A DNA stretch of 64,000 bases, taken from positions 1 to 64,000 of the IMG/VR virus record IMGVR_UViG_3300042882_000327, one strand, 5' to 3'. Positions 25,807-33,362 of this stretch are shown here, one piece after another; the stretch's first letter is position 1, and each line of letters begins with the position of its first letter. Both the position numbers and the translations under genes were made by a program. The DNA is from a virus. The notes under the pieces were generated by a model, which was not told the DNA's origin, did no database searches, and was given only the letters and a program-made list of their open reading frames with translations.

Positions 25807-26592
25807 TTATATTTTATAATCAATTAGTCCTTGATTCATACCTTTTAAGTTCAATTTTAAAGAACTCAATCTAGAACCATTACCAGTATAATTAAGACCT
25901 ACATTTTTTATAATTACTTTATTAGGTAAATTATGTATTTTTATAAATTCGTCAACAACTTCACTCAATAGCAATTTAGTAGTATAAACAAGATTCAAAT
26001 CTTTATAAAAACATTCTTTATCTATATAGTTCTCAACCACAGTAAGAACATCATCCAATGAAATATAATCAAAATATTTGTTATCTATTTTTATAGGTTC
26101 TTTAGTCAGAATTTTTTTGAATAGTTTACTATTATTTTCAGTATCATGGAAGCATCCAAACAACCGTAAATTATAAAAATTATCTATAGGAAACATCATA
26201 CGGGATATAATATTTTTACTCATCCCATAATGATCAAAAGGAGAACACGCAAATATGCTCTCCTCTTTTAAATTATTGATATGAAATCTCCTATCAAACT
26301 CCGCTCCAGATCCGAAATTAATTAATTTCCCAAATTCTTCTCTTAGTAGATATAAATTATTAAACATTACCAAATTCTGATGATATGCTTTTGCATTAAA
26401 CATCATTTTGGTATCTGTATTAGAAGCGCAATTTATAATAACATCTGGTTTATGAATTTTTAATAAACTTCTAACTTCGTTAAAATCTTCCAAGTCTACA
26501 TCTTTTCTGGATACTGGAATAGCTTCTAAGTTTTTAGACAGAAACTTTCCAATAAATCCAGAAGCCCCTAAAACAAGTATTTTATTTTCCAT
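25807..26592 (-). CDS. NAD(P)-dependent sugar reductase/epimerase (RmlD-like SDR)
   Basis: A 261-residue SDR with GASGFIGKFL at residues 9-18, NCASNTD and YGMSK as the Tyr-Lys catalytic pair. The lack of a separate metal or decarboxylase motif and the overall length resemble RmlD- or WcaG-like 4-ketoreductases. It is placed between the NDP-glucose dehydratase and the E1-like pair, so a role as the final reductase on the branched or deoxygenated keto-sugar is likely. The substrate is inferred only from context. Confidence 0.75.
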   Translation of the reverse strand: MENKILVLGASGFIGKFLSKNLEAIPVSRKDVDLEDFNEVRSLLKIHKPDVIINCASNTDTKMMFNAKAYHQNLVMFNNLYLLREEFGKLINFGSGAEFDRRFHINNLKEESIFACSPFDHYGMSKNIISRMMFPIDNFYNLRLFGCFHDTENNSKLFKKILTKEPIKIDNKYFDYISLDDVLTVVENYIDKECFYKDLNLVYTTKLLLSEVVDEFIKIHNLPNKVIIKNVGLNYTGNGSRLSSLKLNLKGMNQGLIDYKI

Positions 26593-27124
26593 AATCGGAA
26601 AATTCTACTAGTATAGTATTCTTTCGATCAGTTCTAGTATATGCAAGTTTATATGATGGTAGTATTTTATCGGGGGAATCTAGTTCCAAAACATCCGTAT
26701 TTTGCAACATTTTTCTAAAAGATTCTGAAAAATTACCTTTGTGTTGATCTTGAGGATTAATAGGGGTTTCAGAACCGACTGCAACTCTAATAATTACCTT
26801 TGGTACATATCCCATATCAGACATAGAAACCATTTTATCCAAATGATTTACTAACTGATCTGCAGCACATAATAGAAAATTCCATCTTGGGAAGATAGAT
26901 ACCGGAATAAAACCATTTAAAGCCATTCCAATAGAAAACCCAACTTGGAAATTTTCTGCAATTGGGAATTCCATTTTTCTTTCGGGAGGAACAAGATTCA
27001 TAGTGTCGTACAATCCAGTACCTTCATATTCTATCGCCTGTCCAATAAAAATTGTATCCGGTTGCTTGGAAAGCCATTCCATAGCAGAAGATAATTCATT
27101 TTTGTATATTAATTGATCGTTCAT
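26582..27124 (-). CDS. Thiamine-diphosphate enzyme, E1-beta-like pyrimidine-binding subunit (short)
   Basis: A 180-residue protein resembling the pyrimidine (PP partner) domain of pyruvate dehydrogenase E1-beta/transketolase: the Glu in FPIAENFQVGFSIGMALNG (E57) would activate the thiamine ring, followed by PVSIFPRWNFLLCAADQLVNH cut here to the WNF...DQL core. It ends after this domain, lacking the C-terminal transketolase domain that full E1-beta (about 330 residues) has. It is paired with the alpha-like gene next to it (1-base overlap). Its likely role is two-carbon transfer in sugar biosynthesis, not central metabolism. Confidence 0.72.
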   Translation of the reverse strand: MNDQLIYKNELSSAMEWLSKQPDTIFIGQAIEYEGTGLYDTMNLVPPERKMEFPIAENFQVGFSIGMALNGFIPVSIFPRWNFLLCAADQLVNHLDKMVSMSDMGYVPKVIIRVAVGSETPINPQDQHKGNFSESFRKMLQNTDVLELDSPDKILPSYKLAYTRTDRKNTILVEFSDYGK

Positions 27125-27753
27125 TAGAATTGTACCCTCACACCAGCCCCGGCATGGGGATATACTTTATTACTATATTCATAATAAATCAAATTGGAAG
27201 ATTCGTACCATTTTCTAGAGTAATTTTTCGGAAGATACCAAGGTACAGTTCTCCCCCAAATCTTTTCCGTTGGAGTAGTTACAGAAAGTTTATTATTTTC
27301 AACCACAAATGTAATTGGTAATTCATGATTTACAGAATACTTATATGCTTCATGAAAAGCGCCCGTTTCAGCACTCATATCCCCTACCCAACACCAAACT
27401 CTAGATCCAGATTCTTTATTTCTTAAAATAGATTCCGCAATACCAACTGCAATAGACGGAATGCCTCCGACGATAGAAGAAGAAACAATCTTATACTCAG
27501 CAAGATTCATTACCATACTTTTTCCAGCAATAATTTTATCCAATAAAACATTTTCCGGAACACCTTTCAATAGGCATTGGTAATGATTTCTCCAAGTACA
27601 ACAAACCCAATCATTATGTATATCAATTTTTTCAAAAACTTTGAGAATTTGTTTTTCGTTTCCGTGATATAAATGGACGGGAGATCGTATTTCTTTATTA
27701 TTAAATCGTCTAGCAACTTCCGTCTCAAATTTAATTAATTGTTTAACGTTCAT
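27124..27753 (-). CDS. Thiamine-diphosphate enzyme, E1-alpha-like subunit (short)
   Basis: A 209-residue protein similar to E1-alpha of 2-oxoacid dehydrogenases but shortened by about a third. The thiamine diphosphate motif begins with GDM at 124-126 (GDMSAETGAFHEA) and ends with NN at 153-154, the expected 27-residue spacing. HLYHGNEKQ and TWRNH correspond to the substrate and cofactor pocket. Split E1-like pairs of this kind (AviB1/AviB2 in avilamycin) attach two-carbon units to keto-sugars. The location next to an RfbH-like gene supports that use here. Confidence 0.75.
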   Translation of the reverse strand: MNVKQLIKFETEVARRFNNKEIRSPVHLYHGNEKQILKVFEKIDIHNDWVCCTWRNHYQCLLKGVPENVLLDKIIAGKSMVMNLAEYKIVSSSIVGGIPSIAVGIAESILRNKESGSRVWCWVGDMSAETGAFHEAYKYSVNHELPITFVVENNKLSVTTPTEKIWGRTVPWYLPKNYSRKWYESSNLIYYEYSNKVYPHAGAGVRVQF

Positions 27754-29072
27754 AGTTTACTCATAAATTCATCGACACAAATTCCAATATACTTAATCTG
27801 TTCTGGAGTTATAACAGGACTAGTTCCATGAAATAATGTATTTGTTGTGGAGAAAGTTGCATTCGGATATTCATTTCTAGCAGTTTCCAAATCCATTAAA
27901 TGCGAATATGCAGGTTGTAACATAATATTACCAGCAAAATATGGTCTAGTCTGGATCTTTTTATCTTCCAAAAAATTCACATAATCAAACCGTTTAAAAG
28001 GGGCATCCTTTTTAATTGTAAGAGGGAATGCAAACCAACTAGGATCTGATCCATTTGTCGCCCTTGGTAGATGAAAATATTCTTCATACTTTTTATATAT
28101 ATCAAATAAAAGATTATAATTTCTTTTGCGAAGAGTTGTAATCTCATCAAGCTTTTCAAGTTGATGTAACCCCATCGATGCTTGAAGTTCAATGGGCTTT
28201 AAGTTGTAACCAATTTCATCATAAACATATTTGTGATCAAAAGTCTCATCAGGAAGAGCAGGAATCCAATTTTTAAAACGAGATTTACAAGTTCCGCATT
28301 TAAGCGTGTTTGCCTTTGGACCAACACAATAACATCCTCTCCCCCATTCTCTAAGACTTCTTAAAATAACTTCGATTTCAGCAGATTTGGAAGCAACAAA
28401 TCCTCCTTCTCCCATAGTAATATGATGAGCGGGATAAAAACTACATGATGCCATTTCTCCAAAACTTCCTAATGGTTCACCATTATATGTAGAACCTAAA
28501 GCATCGCAACAATCTTCAAGAAGAACAAGGTTATACTTCTTAACTAAATCCATTACTTGATCCATGTTAGGAGGATTTCCCAATACATGTGCAAATGTGA
28601 TTACTTTTACATCATGTTTCTTTATTAAATCTTCTGCTTTAGTCAAATCCAAATTGAGAGTATCTAATTCAATATCCAAAAATACTGGATCAAAGCCCAT
28701 TTGTAATGTTGGATTTAGTGTCGTGGGAAATCCAGCAATAGGCATTAATACTTTTGTTCCTTTTGGAAATCCATAATAACTCTTGGATGCCAAAGCATTC
28801 ATCATTAATAAATTTGAACTAGAACCACTATTAGTTAGAATACCATATTTTTTACCAAAAAATTTAGGGAATTTTCTCTCAAACTTTAGAGAATCTTCAC
28901 CCATTACTAACCACCCAGCCAATAACGTTTTTACTGCTGCAACATATTCATTATGATCAAAATACGGACCAGCATAATTAACATAATTTTCCCCAGCTAC
29001 CCAATTTCTTGAAGCGTTTTTATTCCTAATAAACGCTTCAACTTGCGACAGAATCGAATCCAAATGTTCCAT
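27750..29072 (-). CDS. RfbH-like NDP-4-keto-6-deoxyglucose 3-dehydratase (E1)
   Basis: A 440-residue PLP enzyme matching RfbH/DdhC closely. SFYPAHHITMGEGG (211-224) places His216 where aminotransferases have Lys. The Cys set C247, C249, C259 and C262 in GRGCYC...CGTC fits the [2Fe-2S] site of RfbH, and the following HKYVYDEIGYNLKP is also typical. It removes the C3 hydroxyl, making a 3,6-dideoxy-4-keto sugar with an E3-type reductase, which is not encoded here. The ATG at 29072 (GGGGA upstream) is preferred to a TTG at 29087. Confidence 0.9.
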   Translation of the reverse strand: MEHLDSILSQVEAFIRNKNASRNWVAGENYVNYAGPYFDHNEYVAAVKTLLAGWLVMGEDSLKFERKFPKFFGKKYGILTNSGSSSNLLMMNALASKSYYGFPKGTKVLMPIAGFPTTLNPTLQMGFDPVFLDIELDTLNLDLTKAEDLIKKHDVKVITFAHVLGNPPNMDQVMDLVKKYNLVLLEDCCDALGSTYNGEPLGSFGEMASCSFYPAHHITMGEGGFVASKSAEIEVILRSLREWGRGCYCVGPKANTLKCGTCKSRFKNWIPALPDETFDHKYVYDEIGYNLKPIELQASMGLHQLEKLDEITTLRKRNYNLLFDIYKKYEEYFHLPRATNGSDPSWFAFPLTIKKDAPFKRFDYVNFLEDKKIQTRPYFAGNIMLQPAYSHLMDLETARNEYPNATFSTTNTLFHGTSPVITPEQIKYIGICVDEFMSKL

Positions 29073-29077
29073 AATAA

Positions 29078-29998
29078 TTATCCCCAATAAGCAAATGTAG
29101 TTTCTAGAAAAGAGAATTCTTTTCTTCGTTGTGGAGCATCAATTTCTAATGGATATATCCAATGTTCATTAAACATTTCTTGCCATTTTGCATATCCAAC
29201 ATTTTGAGTCCATCTATTTCCTTTAATTCCAAAATATAATTGTAATATTCCTCCCGTTTGAATTCCCACTTTTCCTTGTTGTTTCGCATGGTCTGCGTAA
29301 AAAGGAGATTGATGAGACACCGAAGTTAACAAAACATCATAATCATATTTGTCAATTTCTCGTTTAATATAATCCAACAACTTTTCAAAAGTATTACAAC
29401 CTTGATATTGCCTATCATCTAACATAGGATGATAAGGAGAACGAATACAACCAACCAAATCGAATGGAACTATTTTATCTTTTCTATCTCCCCAAATCAA
29501 GTCTATCTTTTCCCACTGACTCATTATGGATTCATAATGAGAAGAAATTACCAAAACTTTTTTTCCTTTCAGATATTGGGTCCAAGGATTTTCGACATAT
29601 CCAACTTCTGCTTCGCCAACTAATAATCCAGGATCTAATACATGATACGTATGCCCAGAATAAAAAATAGGTATATTTGAAAATTGCGATAGGAATTTCT
29701 GATTGCGCGAAATGTCGCCAGAAATATCAACAAATCCAAGGATATCCGAATTTTTCATCACTTTAATTGTTTCCGGATATACATACGAATATACATAATC
29801 CATTGATCTGGGATTAATTCCAGCTTCAATTAGTGTATTCTCATTGAAGAATTGATGGACAGGAAGAGTTCCTTTATCCATACAATCCAAAACATATCCT
29901 GCAGTATTATCTATACGAACAATAGAAAATGATTTATCTTCTTTTAGCCATGCGGCAATAGTATCATTCAACTCAACAAAATTATTAGAAACGTACAT
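29078..29998 (-). CDS. Unknown glycan-cluster protein, 306 aa
   Basis: I do not assign a family with certainty. The start at 29998 (MYVSNNFVELNDTI) is preferred over a TTG at 30010. The central segment LKGKKVLVISSHYESIMSQ and later LLTSVSHQSPFYADHAKQQGKVGIQ followed by LYFGIKGNRW resemble a protein often found in polysaccharide loci, where a conserved 'GAYGLPLA...GK...QLLFGIKGKRW' block occurs. It is probably involved in glycan synthesis or modification, but the reaction is unknown. It is flanked by GT10 and the RfbH-like gene. Confidence 0.6.
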   Translation of the reverse strand: MYVSNNFVELNDTIAAWLKEDKSFSIVRIDNTAGYVLDCMDKGTLPVHQFFNENTLIEAGINPRSMDYVYSYVYPETIKVMKNSDILGFVDISGDISRNQKFLSQFSNIPIFYSGHTYHVLDPGLLVGEAEVGYVENPWTQYLKGKKVLVISSHYESIMSQWEKIDLIWGDRKDKIVPFDLVGCIRSPYHPMLDDRQYQGCNTFEKLLDYIKREIDKYDYDVLLTSVSHQSPFYADHAKQQGKVGIQTGGILQLYFGIKGNRWTQNVGYAKWQEMFNEHWIYPLEIDAPQRRKEFSFLETTFAYWG

Positions 29999-29999
29999 A

Positions 30000-30848
30000 T
30001 CACTTACCAATAATGTATCTTAAAAAACTATATAGTCCATTCAAATCCGGTGTTCTGTGGAACAATGGTTGAGAAGCTATTGACGAAAACGCATTAAGAC
30101 TTCTTTCATATCTAACTATCGTATCTAATATTGATTCTGTTGAATCATAATCGGCATAGTTAATATAACACCTATCATTAAAATCTAATGCTGTACTTTG
30201 AGGTCCGTAATATATTGGTATACATCCGGCAATTTTCGCTTCGAATAACTTTTCCGTTGTGTAGCCGTCAGTAATAGAATTTTCGAAACAAATATTCCAT
30301 CGATAATTTTCTAAAAGTTTAACTTTACACCCTTCATATGGATTGCCAAATGCTCTTCCAAATGTATGAACTCCTTTAAACTCATTCAATTTACTAGCAA
30401 CATCAAACCTATTCTGAACTGCGTTTCCTATAACAATAGCACAAAAGTTTTCTCTATCCCAAATCTCTTTCGGTTGCCATTTATGATTCATCTGATCTAA
30501 TGATATTCTTGCGTGGGGAAAATTGGGTTCATTCCACCAATTAACATAGAGATACCAATGAGGAAGTCTAAAATTTCTACCACTATAAGTATCAAAATCA
30601 AAGGAAAGAGTATAATCAGCAAAAGCGAATTCTGCTCTTTCATTTTCGCCAGTATAGAAAATCTTGACAGCTTTAGAATTTTTATGTTTAAATCGTTCTT
30701 TACCAAATGAAGAAGCAAATATAATATCCGCTTCTTTCGGAGAAGAATTAAAATTAAATTCTTTATTAAAGCAATCTTTAAATACTAGATTAAACCAATT
30801 AGAATTTGGATCAAATCCGGGCCAAAAGTCTAAATAGCAAATATTCAT
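30000..30848 (-). CDS. GT10 alpha-1,3/4-fucosyltransferase
   Basis: A 282-residue GT10 protein. The donor-binding block lies at about 181-214 and has the key residues NYRWNICFENS, YTTEKLFEAK and GCIPIYYG, matching the GDP-fucose motif of the family (FENS...Y.TEK...A...G.PIYxG). FYTGEN at 64-69 is the upstream GT10 element. It transfers L-fucose (or possibly 3-deoxy-fucose, colitose) from GDP to an acceptor sugar. Since gmd and fcl are in the same operon, the phage can in principle make the donor itself. Confidence 0.92.
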   Translation of the reverse strand: MNICYLDFWPGFDPNSNWFNLVFKDCFNKEFNFNSSPKEADIIFASSFGKERFKHKNSKAVKIFYTGENERAEFAFADYTLSFDFDTYSGRNFRLPHWYLYVNWWNEPNFPHARISLDQMNHKWQPKEIWDRENFCAIVIGNAVQNRFDVASKLNEFKGVHTFGRAFGNPYEGCKVKLLENYRWNICFENSITDGYTTEKLFEAKIAGCIPIYYGPQSTALDFNDRCYINYADYDSTESILDTIVRYERSLNAFSSIASQPLFHRTPDLNGLYSFLRYIIGK

Positions 30849-31601
30849 TTAAAATCTCGCATTAGTATCATATACAAAAATATTATTTTTTTCTTCATTA
30901 ACATGATATAAAGCATTCAATGCTTTGTGATCCATTTTCATATCATAAATTACAGATTTTAACAGATCATTACATTTTTGGAACATTTCTGCCATTTCTT
31001 GTTCGGCTTGTTCTTTTTTATACCCCGTTCCAGCGGGATGTTTAATTTCGAAATTATAATCTCTAATTACATATTTTCTTCTAAGATGTGAAAATGCACA
31101 GATCAGAAGATCCCAGCCCCAACCAAGATGATTTGTTTCCATCAAACTCACTTCACTCTTCATGTCAGAAATAATATCTTTATGAACCATCCAGCATGTA
31201 TTATCTGTATCAGCTACTACTCGGAGATTATTTTCAAGATCAAACATATCCGTTCTTTCCGAAATATAGTAGGTGTCATTTACATTTGGAGCATAAACTC
31301 CCCATTGATATTTTTCATATGATTTTTCTGCCGACTTTAGAATATTTTCCCAATTATCATAAGAAGCATCTGATTGAACATGCCAAAAGAAATCATATTC
31401 CGACTCATCAAATAATTCAAGAGCTTTTCTAAATTGATCCGAAAAATAGCATTCATTGCCTATATTGATCCAATGATCGTGTTTATTATCATCATCGGAA
31501 TTAATAACCGTGACATCAACCATCGACGATAGATATTCTTCTAAAAATATTGTATTTTTATATTGCCCCTTCCACGAAAATATAAAACATTTAATTCTCA
31601 T
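30849..31601 (-). CDS. Glycosyltransferase-like protein, 250 aa
   Basis: The ATG at 31601 (MRIKCFIFSWKGQY; GGAGA upstream) is preferred over a TTG at 31613. The 250-residue product has a GT-A pattern: IKCFIFSWKG..., DYDFFWHVQSDASYDNW with a SD acidic metal-binding site, and NHLGWGWDLLICAF in the acceptor region. Pfam-level assignment is uncertain. It overlaps the GT2 gene by 4 bases and abuts the fucosyltransferase. Confidence 0.7.
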   Translation of the reverse strand: MRIKCFIFSWKGQYKNTIFLEEYLSSMVDVTVINSDDDNKHDHWINIGNECYFSDQFRKALELFDESEYDFFWHVQSDASYDNWENILKSAEKSYEKYQWGVYAPNVNDTYYISERTDMFDLENNLRVVADTDNTCWMVHKDIISDMKSEVSLMETNHLGWGWDLLICAFSHLRRKYVIRDYNFEIKHPAGTGYKKEQAEQEMAEMFQKCNDLLKSVIYDMKMDHKALNALYHVNEEKNNIFVYDTNARF

Positions 31602-32338
31602 TTTTTTCTCCAAGGAAATTCGCCTTTATATTTTTCAATCATAATTTCATTACCATTAATAAAGAATTCTTTTTTAACCGACCTTTCGGTATTACCCGCA
31701 CGATAATTTACAGTATATTGACCCGTACATTCTTGTGCTAGATTATTACTTCTTAAAACATGAGTCAAAAATCTATCTACTTCCGGCACTCCGGGTTCTC
31801 TTGCTTTACGATACCAAATGGGAGAAGTTTGTAGAGCTACCTCTTTGGGCAAAAAGAAGCAATTAACATCAACAAAATAATCTCGTTCATCCAGTATAGA
31901 TGGATAATTCCCCAAAGATTCGCAATCATCATTGCAAACATAATTGCCTTCGGCATCAACAATCTTCCTCAAAGAATATGCCCATCCCTTTCCGGAAATT
32001 GCTTCCATCAAAGATTCTACATGAGTTTCATCATACCAGTTATCTTCGTCTAGGAAACAAACAAAATCTCCTTTACAGAGATAAATAGATGCTCCATAAA
32101 TTCTGTGACCATTAAATCTATCTTCGCCAGTTGGATATGGAAGAGGAATAACATCTACTAGCCTATTAGAAATATCAGTATCTTTTAAAATATCAGCAAC
32201 TTTGTCAAGATACTTCTTTCCATCAACTACAATTAGATGTTGAATATGTTTGTAAGTTTGTTTTTGAATTGATTCAACTGCTTTTTTTAGATACTGAGTA
32301 CCTGTGGTTGGTGTAATCACCGTCACTGTTTGATTCAT
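31598..32338 (-). CDS. Glycosyltransferase family 2
   Basis: A 246-residue GT2 enzyme: VTVITPTTGTQYLKKAVESI at residues 5-24 is the classic first strand-helix, followed by HLIVVDG and the metal-binding FLDEDNWYDETHV (about residues 95-107; DED core). There are no transmembrane segments, so it is a cytoplasmic transferase. It is the first sugar gene of the cassette after the leading deaminase gene. Donor and acceptor are not predictable. Confidence 0.88.
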   Translation of the reverse strand: MNQTVTVITPTTGTQYLKKAVESIQKQTYKHIQHLIVVDGKKYLDKVADILKDTDISNRLVDVIPLPYPTGEDRFNGHRIYGASIYLCKGDFVCFLDEDNWYDETHVESLMEAISGKGWAYSLRKIVDAEGNYVCNDDCESLGNYPSILDERDYFVDVNCFFLPKEVALQTSPIWYRKAREPGVPEVDRFLTHVLRSNNLAQECTGQYTVNYRAGNTERSVKKEFFINGNEIMIEKYKGEFPWRKK

Positions 32339-32346
32339 AATAAGTC

Positions 32347-32775
32347 CTATAATCTTAAAATTCCAAAATGTTCTTTTGATCCTTCAATCGGATCAATGGT
32401 ATATATAACTGTTTTTATCCCATAATCTTTTATACATCTAATACACCCATCACAAGGCATACAAATGCCGGAGATAAAAGAGTCTTTTTTTGTGGACTCG
32501 TATTTCACTCTAGCAACATATAGAGTGGACTTTTCAAATTTATCGAAATGTATTTTTTTATCGGCATTAAAAATAGCAGAAGTTTCAGAATGCCAATAAA
32601 TAGCTTCTTCATTTCTTGAATATCTACTTTGATATGGATGGGATTTCATTTGATTCACCCCATAGGATATTATTTTATTTCTATAAACAAGTGCTGACGC
32701 AATCCAGACTTTTGGATGAGTTCCAGAAAGCGCCAGAGTTTTTAGATCATCTATCAATTTTAAATCAATCTTCAT
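32347..32775 (-). CDS. Zinc-dependent (deoxy)cytidylate deaminase-like protein
   Basis: A 142-residue deaminase-fold protein. Zinc ligands and the catalytic Glu are seen in WHSET (H62, E64) and PCDGC (C108, C111). It is related to, but clearly different from, the dCMP deaminase at 40067-40483, and the loop CDGCIRC is unusual. The ATG at 32775 sits exactly at the expected start site of the promoter just upstream, so a leaderless message is possible. A nucleoside or dCMP deaminase is the likely identity. Confidence 0.8.
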   Translation of the reverse strand: MKIDLKLIDDLKTLALSGTHPKVWIASALVYRNKIISYGVNQMKSHPYQSRYSRNEEAIYWHSETSAIFNADKKIHFDKFEKSTLYVARVKYESTKKDSFISGICMPCDGCIRCIKDYGIKTVIYTIDPIEGSKEHFGILRL

Positions 32776-32781
32776 AGGATC

Positions 32782-32811
32782 ATTATACCACGAAGATATA
32801 CAAATTGTCAA
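32782..32811 (-). promoter_or_regulatory. Near-consensus early promoter of the glycan cassette
   Basis: On the minus strand a perfect TTGACA (plus 32806-32811) and perfect TATAAT (plus 32782-32787) are separated by 18 bp. The -10 is preceded by GTGG as in T4 early promoters (GTGGTATAAT). The expected start site coincides with the ATG at 32775. This is the only evident promoter between 33.4 and 19.4 kb. Confidence 0.8.
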
Positions 32812-33362
32812 ATGTATTCGTTATATGTAGTTATTATGTACTTTGGTCCAGAAATTGGTTTTTTTCCTGTATGAATATTAGTCCACAAGGGAGGAAACAT
32901 TAAAAGATTTCCCATTTCTGGTTTGATAATTATCTCATCTTCTCTACCGAAAGTAGTTTCTCCCCCAATTTCCACATTATTTAAATAAAATAAAAATGAC
33001 AAATACCTTTTTGCAGATTCTTTATTCTGAACATCTACATGCAATTTAAACTCATGAAAATCATTTGGTAAATACTTCTTGATTCTAATCTCTTCAAATG
33101 CATAAGTATTGGGAAATTGGTGTTCGTCTATACCAAAATGTTCTTTATAATCTTTTGTATATTCCTTGCAAAGATATAGAAAATATTCGATCAAGTCTCC
33201 CCATTTCTGGGGATTTTTATTGATATTCAATTCTGTAAACTTGATGTAATCATTTATATTTCGTTCTTCATGCTCTTCCGGAGAAGATTCGAACATATTA
33301 ATAATAGTATCACACGTCTGTTGATTTAAAACATTTTTATAAAGTCTAGTGAAATCAAACAT
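32808..33362 (-). CDS. 2-oxoglutarate/Fe(II)-dependent dioxygenase
   Basis: A 184-residue 2OG-Fe(II) oxygenase of the prolyl-4-hydroxylase type. The facial triad is H108-x-D110 (KLHVDV) and H164 (NIHTGKKP), with K174 (GPKYIITTY) as the 2OG-binding basic residue. The double-stranded beta-helix is complete. Such genes are frequent in marine T4-like phages, and their substrates are mostly unknown. The gene overlaps the helicase stop region upstream; the glycan-cassette promoter lies in its 3' end. Confidence 0.85.
   Translation of the reverse strand: MFDFTRLYKNVLNQQTCDTIINMFESSPEEHEERNINDYIKFTELNINKNPQKWGDLIEYFLYLCKEYTKDYKEHFGIDEHQFPNTYAFEEIRIKKYLPNDFHEFKLHVDVQNKESAKRYLSFLFYLNNVEIGGETTFGREDEIIIKPEMGNLLMFPPLWTNIHTGKKPISGPKYIITTYNEYI

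Noticed and set aside
27750-29072. Reading the RfbH-like gene as an ordinary sugar aminotransferase
   Set aside because: His replaces the PLP Lys and the Fe-S cysteines are present, so the dehydratase assignment fits better.
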